This document shows positions 22,885 through 35,868 of a stretch of DNA of 64,000 nucleotides, piece by piece. The notes beneath the pieces were generated by a model that saw nothing but the letters and a program-made list of their open reading frames with translations, was not told where the DNA came from and ran no database searches. This DNA comes from Heterohyrax brucei (lineage: Eukaryota; Chordata; Mammalia; Hyracoidea; Procaviidae). The first letter of the stretch is position 1. The number at the start of each line of letters is the position of its first letter. The translations under genes and the position numbers were made by a program. The stretch covers positions 48,828,851 through 48,892,850 of the forward strand of contig CM053162.1 of NCBI GenBank assembly GCA_028571685.1, in the 5' to 3' direction.

Positions 22885-25800
22885 TACAAAAATAAACATA
22901 TCACAGTGGCAGCAGTGAAAACATACCTATCCTTAATTACATTGAATGTGAATGGACTGAATGCTCAGTAAAGAGACATCGAGTGACATCCTGGACGACA
23001 AGACATGACCCATCCACTATGTTGTCTATAAGAAACTCATTTGAGACATAAAGATAGGAACAAACTGAAAATTAAAGGATGGAAGAATATGTATCAAGCT
23101 AACAATGAACAAAGAAGAGCAGGGGTGGCAATTCTAATCTCTGACAAAATCAATTTTAATGCAAAATCCACCATCATGGACAAAGATGGGCACTATTGCT
23201 GAAAGATTCAGTACACAAACAAGACTTAACTATATTGCATATTTATGCACCTAATACCAGAGCATTTAAATATGTCAAAGAAACACTACACTGAAAAAAG
23301 AGTTAGATCACTCCACAATAATAGTGAGAGACTTCAACACTCCACTGTCAATACTGGACAGATCATCTAGAAAAAAGCTCAGTAAAGATACAGAAGACCT
23401 CATTGCCACAGTTAACCAAATAAACCTCATCAATATATACAGAACTTTCTACCCATCAGCAGACAACTACACCTTCTTCTCCAGTGCACATGGAACATTC
23501 TCCAGAATTGACCATGTGTTAGGACATAATGCCATTGAATTAATGCAAAGCATTTTCTCTGATCATAAAGCCATAAAAGTTGAAATCAATAGGAGAAAAA
23601 ACATAGATAGAAAGTGGAACTCTTGGAAACTGAACAACATCTTGCTCAAAAAAACGTGAGTTATAGAAGAAATCAAGGATGAAATAAAGAAATTCATGGA
23701 TTCCAATGAGAATGAAAACACTTCCTACCAGAATTAAGGGATACAGCCAAAGCAGTGTTCAGAGGTCAGTTTATGTCCATAAATACACACATCTGGAAGG
23801 AGGAAAGAAACCAAATCAAGGAACTAACCCTACAGCTTGAACAAGTAGAGAGAGAACAACAGAGGAACCCCTCAGGTAACAGGAGAAAACAGACCATAAA
23901 GATTAGAGAATAACTAAATGAATTAGAGGATAGAAGAACAATTGAAAAAATTAAAAAGACCAAAAGCTGGTTTTTTGAAAAGATCAACAAAATTGACAAA
24001 CCACTGGCTAAACTTACCTAAGAAAAACAGGAAAGGAAACAAAAACCGGAATTAGAAAGGAGAGGGGAGTGATCACAACAGATCCAACAGAAATCAAAAA
24101 GATCATAACAGAATACTATGAAAGACTGTACTCTAACAAATTTCAAAACCTAGAGGAAATGGAAACATTCCTCGATTCACATCACCTACCCAAACTATCG
24201 CAGCGTGAAGCAGAAAAACTTAATAAACCCATCACTCAGGAAGAGATTGAAAAAGTCATCCAAAAACTGCCAACAAAAAGAAGCCCTGGCCGAGATGGCT
24301 TTACCGCAGAATTCTACTAAGCTTTTAGAGAAGAGTTATCTCCAATACTACTGAGACTATTTCACAGTATAGAAAGGGATGGAATATTCCCAAATTCATT
24401 CTATAAAGCCAGCATAAACCTAATACCAAAGCCAGGGAAAGACCCAACTAAAAAGGAGAAATACAGATCAATATCACTCATGAATCTAGATGCCAAAATC
24501 TTCAGCAAAATTCTTGCCAATAGAATACAACAACATATTAAAAAAAATAATCCATCATGACCAAGTTGGATTCATATCAGGGATGCAAGACTGGTTCAAC
24601 ATCAGAGAAACAATAATGTGATCAACCACATAAATACCACAAAAGGCAAGAACCACCTGATTTTGTCTATTGATGCAGAAAGGCATTTGATAAAGTCTAA
24701 CAACCGTTCATGCTAAAAGCTGTCATCAAAATAGGAATAGATGGCCAATTCCTCAATGCAGTAAGGGCCATTTATACAAAGCCAACTGCCTACGTCATCC
24801 TGAATGGAAAGAGACTGAAGGAGTTTCCCTTGAGAACAGGAACTAGACAAGGATGCCCATTCTCACCTCTCCTATTCAACATTGTACTAGAAGTTCTAGC
24901 CAGAGCAATTAGACAAGACCAAGAAATAAAGGGCATCTGCATCAGCAAGAAAGAACTGAAAATCTCCCTATTTGTTGATGATATGATTGTATATGCAGAG
25001 AATCCCAAAGAATCCATAAGGAAACTGCTCAGACTGATAGAAGAGTTTGGCAAAGTCTCAGGATACAAGATAAACATAAACAAATCAGTAGGATTCCTTT
25101 ATACCAACAGTGAGACTGCTAATGTAGGAATCATCAAATCAATACCATTTATTATAGCCCCAAGAAGATAAAGTACCTAGGAAATAATCTAACCAGAGAA
25201 ATAACAGACCTTTACAAAGAGAACTACAAGTCCTTACTACAAGCAAGTAAGAGAGACTTACATAAATGGAGAAACCTATCACGCTTATGGATAGAAAGAC
25301 TTAACATTGTGAAAATGTCTATTTTCTCCAAAGCAATCTACTTATATAATGCAATCCCAGTACAAGTTCCAGTGACATTTTTTAATGGGATGGAGGAACA
25401 AATTACCAACTTTGTCTGGAAAGGCAAGAAGCCCTGGATAAGTAAAGCATTACTAAAGAAGAACACACTGGGAGGCCTTTCATTACCCGACCTTAGAACA
25501 TATTACACTGCTACAGTGGTCAAAACAGCCTGGTACTGGTACAAAAACAGACAGATAGGTCAGTGGGACAGAACTGAGACCCCAGAAATGACATCATCTG
25601 CCTATGAACAGTTGATATTTGACGACAAAAGCCCTAAGACATTAAACTGGGGTTAAAAACAATCTCTTCAACAAATGGTGCTGGCAAAATTGGATATCCA
25701 TCTGCACTAAATTAAAAGAAGACCCATGTCTTACACCTTATGCAAAAACCAACTCAAACTGGATAAAGCCAAGTGACCTACATATTAAATCTAAAACGAT

Positions 25801-26640
25801 AAAGCTCATCCAAGAGAAATTAGGAACAACAATGAAAGCTTTACTACACAATGCAAACAGACTTCAAAATCTGTCAAACAAACCACAATCATCAGAAGAG
25901 AAAATAGATAAATGGGAACTACTAAGAATCAGTCACTTTTGCTCATCCAAAGACTTTATTAATAGAATTAAAAGGCCACCTACAGAATGGGAAAAAAATA
26001 TTTGGCAACTCTATGTCAGAGCGATGCCTGGTCTCCATAATCCATAAGGTATTACAAAATATCAATAAGAAAAAGATAAATCATCCAATTAAGCGATGGG
26101 CAAAGGAGATGGACAGATACTTCTCTAAAGAGGAGATCCAGGCAGCCAAAAAACACATGCAGACATGCTCACATTAGCTATTAAAGAAATTCAAATCAAA
26201 ACGACAATGAGATACCATCTCATCCCAACAAAATTGGCCATGATCCAAAAAATGCAGAACACCAAATGCTGGAGAGGCTGTGGGGAGATTGGAGCTCTCC
26301 TGCACTGTTGGTGGGATTGCAAAATGGTGCAACCTCTTTGAAAAGCAATCTGACACTTCCTAAAAGCTGGATCTAGATGTACCATTTGACCCAGTAATTC
26401 CACTGCTTGGAATATATCCTACAGAACCAATGCCATTCACACCGACTAATACATGCACACGAATGTTCATCTCAGCAGAGTCCACAATAACAAAAAGATG
26501 GAATCAACCCAGATGCCCAACAACAAAGGAATGGATAGGTAACCAATTGTATATATACTCAATGGAACACTATGCAATGATAAAGAACAACGATGATTAC
26601 AGGAAACATCTCTTAACTTGATTTCAACTAGAGGGCATTA
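22885..26640 (+). pseudogene. L1 ORF2 (endonuclease-reverse transcriptase) remnant
   Basis: ORF2 supplies the nick and reverse transcription for L1. N-terminal endonuclease: TLNVNGLNA near 22936, and the catalytic SDH motif at 23558-23566. Reverse transcriptase: [14 protein letters not shown] ending at 24320, [16 protein letters not shown] near 24834-24880, and the active-site box FVDD at 24971-24982, where L1 normally has FADD. The C-terminal region continues through LGGLSLPDLRTYY (25470) to about 26620. Several stops and frameshifts break the frame, for example after 23659, 24320, 25171 and 25656. The inactive state is clear even without the box change. Confidence 0.92.
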
Positions 26641-27705
26641 TGCTGAGTGAAAATAGTCAGCGACAGAAGGACAAATATTGTATGAGACCCCTATGATAAG
26701 AACTTAAAAATGGACTCATACATAGAAGAAAAGACTTTTGAAGGCTGAAAGCAAGGGGAGGGAGGGCAGTTGGGGGGGGTTAGATTAGATAGTTAGTAGA
26801 AATTTGGTTGGGTGAAATCTGTGACAGCATACATTAGAAAGAAGATCAATAATAACTGGACTTCAACACAATTTGAATACTCCTCCCATCTTAACCCAAT
26901 ACTGCAAGGACAGAATAGCTGGGGTGGGTGGCCAGGGGCCATGTTCTCAGGTGAAATCAAGGCCCGTTGGCACAACTAGCATTTTGCTAATGAGGACTCT
27001 CTGCACCCCTCATCGGTGAGTGGTGTCTGGGGTCTTAAAAGCTGCCAAGCTGCCATCTGAGGGTACAACAAATGGTCCAGACGCAACAGGAATGGATGAT
27101 CACTGAGAACAAGAACGACATGGGGGAATGAGAATCCAGAAGACAGAGAGACCCACATGAGTGGATGTCTACATCGACTTGTGACCAGAAGAACCAGATG
27201 GTGCCAAGCCATCACCAGTGATAGCTAGGATGGAGCTCACAAAGTGGAGTCTCACTAGCAACAAGAGGGTAAATAGGGGTGTATCCTGAGATCTCCAATA
27301 AAAGACCGCAATTGATGGTCCAGGGACTTCAGAATTCCCCTGGGAGCATTGCCTCTGGCTGTGATGCTACCCCTGTCCATAAATCATAACAAAGGTCAAC
27401 TTTTCTGACAGCAATGGATTGGACTTGGCAATGCAGAGTGGCCGTATCTTGTGGGAATTTTATGGTTCTGTGCATCTATAGGATGTCATCCTGCTGACTT
27501 CTTGCTAGAGGAAGGGGAGTGGGTGGAGAAGAGGGGATAGGACATTGTTGGGAGGATAGGACATATATGGAGCAGAGAGAAGGGGTGTGCTGTCACCAGG
27601 CAGGGAGAGCAGTGGGAGCTGCATATAGGTGAGCATGTTAATTTATATGGCAGTATGCATTTTCATTCAATCATAATAACAATAAAAAATCTATACAAAC
27701 AAAAA
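26641..27705 (+). other. L1 3' UTR
   Basis: About 1.06 kb, with a G-rich run near 26770, an internal ccaataaaag near 27296 and a final aataacaataaaaaatc. It aligns with the 3' UTRs at 31155-32080 (antisense) and 34482-34975 (sense). Confidence 0.85.
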
Positions 27706-27931
27706 AACCAAGCCATAAATATAATTACTCTTTTCAATACATAAGATTAAATATGAAGAGCTAATTACAAACTTCTTTAAAGTTTACTTGTGTATATCAG
27801 TGGATATTAACTATATGAAATATAAAACAGGATTTTTTTCCTCAAATACAGTCAACTGTTTTCCAGTTTTAAACAGCTTGGTGCCTATACCTTAAGAGTT
27901 TGATCATGAAGGGCTGTCGGGTTGAGCAAAT

Positions 27932-28080
27932 TTCACCCATTGCCACCTAGTGATTCTAACTCATAGTGACCCTATTGGATAGAGTAGAATTATTTTACCA
28001 TAGGGTTTCCAAGGTGGATTTGTACTGCTCATCTTTTGGTTAGTAGTCAAACTCTTAACCACTGTGCAACCAGGGCTCCC
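27932..28080 (-). mobile_element. AfroSINE
   Basis: Antisense, with a small internal loss before gatttgtactgctc; ends accagggctccc. Confidence 0.9.
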
Positions 28081-28694
28081 AGTGAATCTCAAGTGGTATG
28101 AAATCCTCTTTCAGAGACAGGAGGCAGAATGATGGGTACGTTTGCTCTATGTAAAGGAGAATATATTGTTTTCCAACCATTTTTTGAAGGAAGTCTATGT
28201 CCTGGACTTTCTCACTGTATTTAAGTTTGAAAAGACACATTACAAGGGATTTTTATAAGTAAAAGCATTGTCTTAAGTTAGTGTTCTGTTCAGTCATGAT
28301 GTCTACAAGCACTCATTATGTTACAACACTTTAATGGTATCTTTACAGTCCCTGTCAATACGTGTTCCAAGAGAAGCAGTATCAGGGCTAACCCTGGATA
28401 AAGTTTGCAGAATTAAAAGGAGTCTTGTTCACCAAAAGGGAATTAGAAAGCCCCACAAGTCTGGGGGAAGTAGCAAGAATCTTGGGGGGAAAAAAAGAGT
28501 GGCCTGATGGAAATTAAAACAGTATGGCTGGGGGAGGAGTCTGAGAGTTCCCTATTCACTTGATATAAGGACTTCACATCAGTAAGTTATCCTAAAGTAA
28601 GTCACACAACAGGGGAAACTCATGAGATTTTAGTAGGAGAAAATCAAAGCTGCTCTGTAAAAATGTTTTCAGCACCTCAGGAAGAGAAGAAGAA
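28081..28694. other. No gene or repeat recognised
   Basis: Mixed composition; the short purine-rich parts and 61-codon antisense frame carry no recognisable signal. Confidence 0.45.
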
Positions 28695-28890
28695 GAAACT
28701 GACATTACATTTTTTCTGACTCACAGTTATCCCCTGTGTTTCATACTAGGATTGCACTCCACAGGGTTTTTATGGCTGTGAATTCTTGGAAGTAGATCGC
28801 CAGGTCTTTCTTCTGAAGCACCCCTCATTGTTTTGAAACTGCCAACCTTTTGTTTGTAGTCCATCATTTAACCATGTGGGCTACCTGGCA
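28695..28890 (-). mobile_element. AfroSINE, longer subtype, degraded
   Basis: Antisense; cacagggtttttatggctgtg and gaaactgccaaccttttg mark the body. The head complement is eroded. Confidence 0.75.
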
Positions 28891-29287
28891 TACCTACAGA
28901 CTTCCCCAAAAGGAATTCCCATAAAGAATAATTTCCCAAAATGAGCAGAGAAATTTCCAAGAGGAAGAATCAGCATACATAACTGAATGTCAAAAAGAAG
29001 GAGTGGAAACCATAAAGAAACAACAGGAATCATAGAAACAGAAGAAGCATATTTGAAAGCAAACCAAATAGATATTCAGGGAATTAAAAAAAAAATCACT
29101 GAAATTTTAAAACTTAATTGACTTATTGTTAAGTTATAATAATGTAAATATTGAATGATAGAGCAAAATAAGAAACTCAGAAACAGACCTTAGCATGTAT
29201 GGAAGTTTCTTGTTTGACAGAGGTGACAGTATACGTCAGTGAGGGAAAGGATGTGGTCATCAGTAAAAGCCACTGAGTCTGATAGAT

Positions 29288-29448
29288 TGGAAACTGGTGA
29301 TGTTAGTGGTTAAAGGCTGCAACCGTTGAGAAAAGGTCAGCAGTTCAAGTCCACCAAGTGCTCCTTGGAAACTCTATGGGGCAGTTCTGTTGTATCCTAT
29401 AGGGTTGTTGTGAATCAGAATTGCCTCCATGGCAATGGTTTTGGTTTT
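29288..29448 (+). mobile_element. AfroSINE inside L1M
   Basis: Head aaactggtgatgttagtgg; ends ccatggcaatggttttgg. Confidence 0.9.
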
Positions 29449-29607
29449 TATATAATAGACACACAGAAGAAAGCAAATCACATCCCTGGTTTACAACAGA
29501 CCCCAAATCAAATTATAGATAGACTAAAGCCCTAAAAGTAGAAACCAAAATTTTGAATCATTTAGGGAAAATTATAGATGGATATTATGCCACAGTACAG
29601 AAGAATT

Positions 29608-31026
29608 TCTTTTTTATTGTACTTTAGAAGAAGATTTACAAACGACTTTGTCATTAAACTGTACACATATTGCATTGTGACATTGGTTGCCATTCCCATG
29701 GCCTGTCAATACTCTCCGTTTCTCAGCATTGGGTTCCCTATTACCAGCTTTCTTGTGCCCTCCTGCCATTTAGTCCTTGCTCCTGGCCTAGTGTGCCCCT
29801 TTAGTCTCATTTTGTTTTTTGGAGCCTGCCTAATCTTTGGCTGAAGGGTGAATCTCATCAGTGATTTCACTACTAAACTAAGTGTTTCTGGGGGCCATAC
29901 TCTCAGAGTTTCTCGAGTGTCTTTCAGACCAATAAGCCCCTCTCTCTCTCTTTCTCCTTTAAGAGGTAGAATTTTGTTCAACATCTATCTCTGGCTCTGC
30001 CCAGGGCCTTCTATTGTGATACCTATCAGAGCAGTCAGTGGTGGCAGCTGGCTGCCATCTGCTTGTGCTGGACTCTGCCTGGTGGAACTGGTCGTGGTGG
30101 TGGTCCATTACTCCTTTGGGCTAATCTTTCACTCGAGTCTTTGGTTTTCTTCATTCCCCCTTGCTACAGATGGGTAAGACCAGTGGAGTATATTAGATGC
30201 CTGCTCGCAAGTTTGAAGACCCCAGACACTACATGCCGAAGTAAAATGTAGAGCATTTTCTTTATAAACTGTTATACTAATTGGGCTAGATGTTCCCTGA
30301 TACCACAGTCCCCACAGTTCTCAACCCAGCAACTTGGTCCCTCATGGAAGGTGGGTATGTTAATGGGACTTTCATGACCTTGCCTTGTACAAATTGTGCT
30401 GTCCTCCAGAGTACTGTTCACTGCCTTATCCTTTACCAGTTACCACTGATCTATTGTATGTTTAGTGGTTTTCACTTTCAGCCCTACTCCTTCTCGTAAC
30501 AATCAAAGTCTGTTTCTTTTTGTGTGTAAACCTTTCTATGTGTTTTTATACTAGTGGTCGTATACAATATTTGTCCTTTTGTGACTGACTTATTTCATTC
30601 AGCATAATGCCCTCTAGGTTCATCCATGTTGTAAGATGCTTCACAGATTCATCATTGTTACATAGAATTCCACTGTATGTATGTACTGTATATTTTTATC
30701 GATTTTTCTGTTGATGGGCACCTATACTGTTTCCATATTTTTGCTATTGTGAACAATGCTGCAGTGAACATGGGTGCATGTGTGTCTGTTTGTATAATGG
30801 CTCCTATTTTTCTAGGATATATTCCTAGGAGAGGGGTTGCTAAATCATATGGCAGTTCTGTTTATGCTTTTTAAGGAAGTGCCATTTTCATTTTCCAAAA
30901 TGCTTGTACCATTTTACATTCCCACTAACAATGCATAAGAGATATAATCTGCCTGCCACTTCTCTAACATTTATTATTTTCAATTTTTTTGATTTGTGTC
31001 AGTAATGTCAACCAGAAAAATTTCTG
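29608..31026 (-). mobile_element. L1, 3' UTR plus ORF2 end, elephant-type
   Basis: Antisense. A T-rich start (29609-29620) is the poly(A) complement. The 3' UTR has gggttccctattaccagctt and agaccccagacactacatgc, and the ORF2 end follows from about 30580 (ttatttcattcagcataatg, gttgatgggcacctatactg). The pair gaatttct (29604) / aaatttct (31027) is a plausible target duplication. All forward frames here (for example 29578-29844 and 29848-30177) are antisense shadows. Confidence 0.85.
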
Positions 31027-31154
31027 AAAGCATCCACAAAACAAAAACCATTAAGGACAGGACAACTGGATGTCTGTGTGTAACAAAATGAAGCCACATC
31101 TCTTCTTTATACTATGTACAAAATTTAACCCCAAATATATGAAAGACCTATTTT

Positions 31155-34100
31155 TTTAAAAAATTGTGATTAAGTGAAAATATACAATCCAAATTAAATT
31201 TGTAGGCCTGCCTGTCTGTAGCTCCTTCTGCTCTCCTTGCCTGGTGACAGCACACTTCTCCTTTCCATTCTAAACATGTCATATCCTCTTAACGATCTCC
31301 TATCCCCTTCTTTCCATCATCTCTTCTCCCTTCTGTTAAGAGGTCAGTAGGACAGCATCCTACAGACACACTGAACCATAAAGTATACACACCATGTGTT
31401 CACATTGTGCCCCTAACTCCGGTCTGTTCCCATCCTGAGAATTGAACTCAATAATGTTTTCTGGTCAGGGGCAGAAGCAGGTAGGAGCCATGCTTCAACA
31501 GGAAACTTCAGGTCTTGGGACCATTAACTGTGTGTTTTTAGTGGAGTTATTGAGGTGCACCCCACTTTTTCTCATGTTGCCACTGGGACTCAACATTGTA
31601 TGCCCCATCATGGCTGTCTTTCGTAGTGGCCGGTCACCATCTGGTTCTTCTGGTCACATGTTGACAGAGTCAGCCAGTCACATGAGTTTTTCTGTCTCCT
31701 GGGCTCTTTTTCCCTCCTGTCTTTGCTGTGCTTGGTGATCACCTGTTCCAGATGAGTTGGGATCATTTGGTGTACCGCAGATGGCAGCTTACTATGTGCT
31801 TTTAAGACCCCATACACCACTCACTGACATGGGGTGCAGAAGACTCTCTTGCATAACTAGCCTAGTTATGTGAATCGGCCTTGCTGTCCCCTGAGAGCAT
31901 GGTCCCTGGACCCCTGTCCCTGCTACTATATCCTTGCAATGTTAGATTAGGATTAGAAGGGTTTTCAGTTTATGCTGAAGTACAGTTGATTTTCTTTCTG
32001 CTGTGTGGTGTCACTGCTTTCACCCAACCAAATCTGACTGTCTAATCTATGACCAACTTCTCCCTCCCTCCCCTCCCTTTCAGCTGTCAAAGAGTCTTTT
32101 CTTCTGCACATGAGTCTGTTTTCAAGTCCTTATAGTAGGGGTCTCATACAATATTTATCCTTGTGCTGCTCACTGATTTCAATCAGCATAATGTCTTACA
32201 ATCAAAACTGGGTTATGAGATGCTTCCTCAAGTCTTCATTGTTCTTTTTCATTGAGCATATGTGCCATAGTTTCTTTATTCATTCATCCATTGTTGAGCA
32301 TCTGGGTTGATTCCATCTTTTTGCTGTTGTAGACTGTGCTGCAGTAAACGTTTGTGTGTATGTATCTCTTCGTGTGACTGCCCTTGATTCTGTAGGATGT
32401 GTTCTGAGCAGGGGAATTACTGGATTAAATGGTGTATCTACTTCGAGCTTTTTAAGGAAGTACTAGATTCTTTTCCAAAGTGATTGCATCATTTTGCAGT
32501 CCTCCAGCAGTGCAGGAGAGTTCCCATCTCTCCACAGCCTTTTCAGCGTTTGTTGTTTTCCGTTTTTTGAATTATGACCAACCTTGTAGGGGTCAGATGG
32601 TATCTCATTGTAGTTTTGATTTGGATTTCTCTGATAGCTAATGATTGTGAACATTTCCTCGTGTGTCTTTTGGCTACCTGGGTGTCCTCTTTGTTGAAGT
32701 GTCTGCCCATCTCCTTTCCCCATTGCTTAATTGGGTTGTTCACCTTTTTCTTGTTGATACTTTGCAGTGCTTGTAGATTATGGAGATCAGATGTCCATCT
32801 GACATGTAGGTGCCAAATGTTATTTCCCATTCTGTAGGTAGTCTTTTAACTTTCTTCATGAAGTCTTTGGATGAGCAAAAGTGTTTGATTCTTGGTAGGT
32901 CCCATTTAACTGTTTTCTATTGATCGTACTTTGTTTTTCAGGTTTTGAAGTCTGTCTAAGCTGTATATTAAAATTCCATTGTTGACCCTATTTTTCACAC
33001 ATGATCTTTATTGTTTGGTTTTAATATTTAGGTCTTTGGTCCAATCTGAGTAAGTTCTTGTGTAAGCTGTGAGATATGGGTCTTGTTTTATTTTTTTGCA
33101 GATGGATACCCAGTGCTGCCAGCATCATTTGTTAAAAAGACAGTTTTTACCCCAGTTTATAATCTTAGGTCCTTTGTCAAATATCAACTGTTCGTAAGAG
33201 GATGGTGGCATCACTGGGGCTTCAACTCTGTTCCATTGGTCTATACATCTCTTTTTATACCAGTACTAGGCTGTTTTGACTACTGTGGCAGTGTAACATG
33301 TTCTAAGGTCAGGCAGAGTGGGGCATTCCACTGTGTTCCTCTTCCTTCAGTAGCTCTTTGCTTATCTGGAGTCTCTTCCCTTTCCAAACAAACTTGGTGA
33401 TTTGTTTATTCATCTCATTAAAAAAGTCACTGGAATTTGTATGGGGATTGCATTGTTTATGTAGACTGCTTTGGGTAAAATAGCCATTTTAACAACATTA
33501 AGTCTTCCTATCCATGAGCAGGATAGGTTTCTCCATTTACATAAGTCTCTCTTGGTGTCTTGCAGTAAGTTCTCGTAGTTCTCTTTGTATGAGTCTCTTA
33601 CTTCTCTAGTTAGATTTATTCCCAGATATTTTATCTTTTGGAGGGCTGTAGTAAATGTTATTGGTTTGGTGATTTTTTTCTGTGATGATCTCTTTATTGG
33701 TATAAAGAAATCTTACTGCTTTACTTATAAACATAAGTATCTTGACAATTTGCTGAACTTCTCTATTAGTTTGAGTAGTTTACTTACGGATTCTTTTGGA
33801 TTCTCTGCATATACCATCATATCATCTGCAAATAGGGAGATTTTTACTTTTTCTTTGCTGATGCAGATGCCCTTCATTTCTTTGTGTTGTCTAATTGCTC
33901 TGGCAAGAACTTCTAGTACAATGCTGAATAGAAGTGGTGAGAGTAGACATCCTCATCCAGTTCCCATTCTCAAGGAGAGTTCTTTGAGTCTCTCTCCATT
34001 CAGGATGGTGTAGACAGTTGACTTTGAGTGGATGCCCCTGATTGCATTGAGGAATTTCCCTTCTATTCCTATTTTACTGAGGGATTTTAGCAAGAATTGG

Positions 34101-34480
34101 TGTCAGACTTTGTCTAATGCCTTTTCTACATCAATTGACGAAATAAGGTAATTCTTATCTTTTGTGTTATTTATGTGGTTGATGACATTAATTGTTTGTC
34201 TGATATTGAACCTGACTTGTATCCCAAGTATGAATCCTACTTGGTCAGGAGGAATTATTTTTCGCATATGTTGTTGAATCCTATTGGTAAGGATTTTGTT
34301 GAAGAATTTTGCATCTAGATTCATGAGTGATATTGGTCTGTAATTTTCTTTTTTAGTGGGATCTTTCCCTGGCTTTGATATGAGAGTTATACCAACTTCA
34401 TAGAATGAATTTGGGAGTATTCCATACCTTTCTATGCTGTAAAACTGTCTCATAGTATTGGAGTTAACTCTTCTCTTGTG
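31155..34480 (-). mobile_element. L1, 5'-truncated in ORF2
   Basis: Antisense copy of the same family as 20449-27705. 3' UTR at about 31155-32090, then ORF2 C-terminus through the RT region, ending at the part equivalent to 24326 in the long copy. RT landmarks on the - strand: QVGFILGIQ near 34210-34240 and [19 protein letters not shown] near 34315-34375. Its 5' break abuts the 5' break of the sense fragment at 34482. Confidence 0.88.
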
Positions 34481-34711
34481 ACCAGAAGAACCACATGGTG
34501 CCCAGCCACCACGAGTGATAACCATGATGGAGCTCACAAAGTTCAGCCTCACTGGCAACACAAGTATAAATAGGGGTGCACCCTCAGATCTCCAATAAAA
34601 GACCACAGCTGATGGTTCAGGGACTTCAGGGTTCCCCTGGGAGCATGACCCTTGGTCCTGATACTGCCCCTGTCCATAAATCATAATGAAGGTCAACTTT
34701 TCCGACAGCAA
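34103..34711 (-). pseudogene. Chimeric open frame across the L1-L1 junction
   Basis: A 202-codon frame, the longest in the window. Its first ~75 codons are the antisense of the sense L1 3' UTR; from about codon 80 it continues in frame into the RT of the antisense L1 ([12 protein letters not shown], then [19 protein letters not shown]). It arose from the head-to-head junction, with no promoter visible. Not a gene in any ordinary sense. Confidence 0.75.
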
Positions 34712-34975
34712 TGGATTTGACTAGATGATGCAGAGTGACCGTATCTTGTGGGAATTTTGTCGTTCTGAGCATCTATAAGATATCATCTTGCTGACCTCTG
34801 GCTGGAAGAAGGAGAGTGGGTGGAGAGGAGATTGTTGGGAGGATAGGACATGTATGGAGCAGAGATGAGGGGTGTGCTGTCAGCGGGCAGGGGGAGCAGT
34901 GGAAGCTGCATGTAGGTCAGCATGCAAATTTATATGTGAATGTACATTTTCATTCAGTAATAATAAAAATAATTG
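34482..34975 (+). mobile_element. L1 3' UTR fragment, sense
   Basis: About 494 bp, from gtgaccagaagaaccacatgg to the aataataaaaata tail. Same family as 27180-27700. It faces the antisense L1 head to head, giving inverted repeats of about 500 bp (31155-31660 with 34482-34975). Confidence 0.88.
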
Positions 34976-35705
34976 GCAAAGTATTTAAATAGACATTTCT
35001 CTAAGAATATATGCAAATGACCAATAAACAATATCACTAGTCATGAAGGAAGCACAAATCAAAACCATAATGAAATACCATACCACCTCACATATGCTAG
35101 GCTGGCTACAATCAATCAAACAACAACAAAAAAGCTGGAAAATAGCAAGGGCTGTCTAGGATGTGGAGAAATTGCTGGTGGGAATGTAGAATGGAGTAGC
35201 CGCTTTGAAACAGTCTGGCAATTCTTCTAAAAGTTAAACATAGAGTTACCACTCAACCTAGCAATTTGTTTCCTGTGCATATAGCCAAGAGAATTGAAAA
35301 CATGTGTCTACACGAAAGCTTCTTCTTAGCAATATTATTTACAATTGCTGAAAGAGTGAAAAAAATCCAAATGTCTATCACCTGGTATGCAGATAAGAAA
35401 GTGGTACATTCTGACAATGGAATATTATTCAGCTATAAAAAGGAATGCAATACTAAGACATGCTGTAATTTATGAATGAACCCTGAAGCCATTATACTAA
35501 GTGAAACAAGCCAGGCACAAAGGACCACATGTTGCATGATTCTGTTTATGAAGTTTGTAGACTAAATAAATCCATGGAGAGAGAAGTAGATTCACAGTTG
35601 CTATGTGCTGTGGGGGGAGAATGATTGCTACTGGATATGAGATTACTTTTTGGATAGGTGGAAATGTTCTGGAATTAGAGAGGGATAAAGTGAAGAGAAC
35701 TTAAA

Positions 35706-35868
35706 GTACCTAATATCCACTGCCATTGAGTCAATTCTGACTCATAGCAACCCTGTGGAACAGAATAGAACTAATCCATAGAGTTTCCAAGGAGTACTTG
35801 GTGGATTTGAACTGCTGACCTTTTGGTTAGCTGCTGTAGTAGCACTTAATCACTTGCCACCAGGGTTT
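35706..35868 (-). mobile_element. AfroSINE inside L1M
   Basis: Antisense; ccactgccattgagtcaatt to cacttgccaccaggg. Directly followed by an RTE tail. Confidence 0.92.

Larger units (their letters stand above)
20449..27705 (+). mobile_element. Near full-length L1 LINE, inactive
   Basis: A 7.26-kb L1. It starts with an L1-type leader (gcagagtcaagatggcag) and holds, in order, a 5' UTR with two long tandem units, an ORF1 remnant, a long inter-ORF stretch, an ORF2 remnant and a 3' UTR ending in an A-rich tail near 27690. A short match aaaaccaa occurs at both edges (20437 and 27703) and may be the remains of a target duplication. Both ORFs carry stops and frameshifts, so it cannot be autonomous. 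It is the reference copy here for the fragments at 3355-3545 and 31155-34975. Confidence 0.92.

Noticed and set aside
33585-34013. 142-codon forward frame
   Set aside because: Antisense shadow of L1 ORF2 on the - strand.
31155-34975. Single twin-primed L1 insertion
   Set aside because: Both the inverted and the forward parts contain the 3' UTR end, so they overlap on the L1 map.
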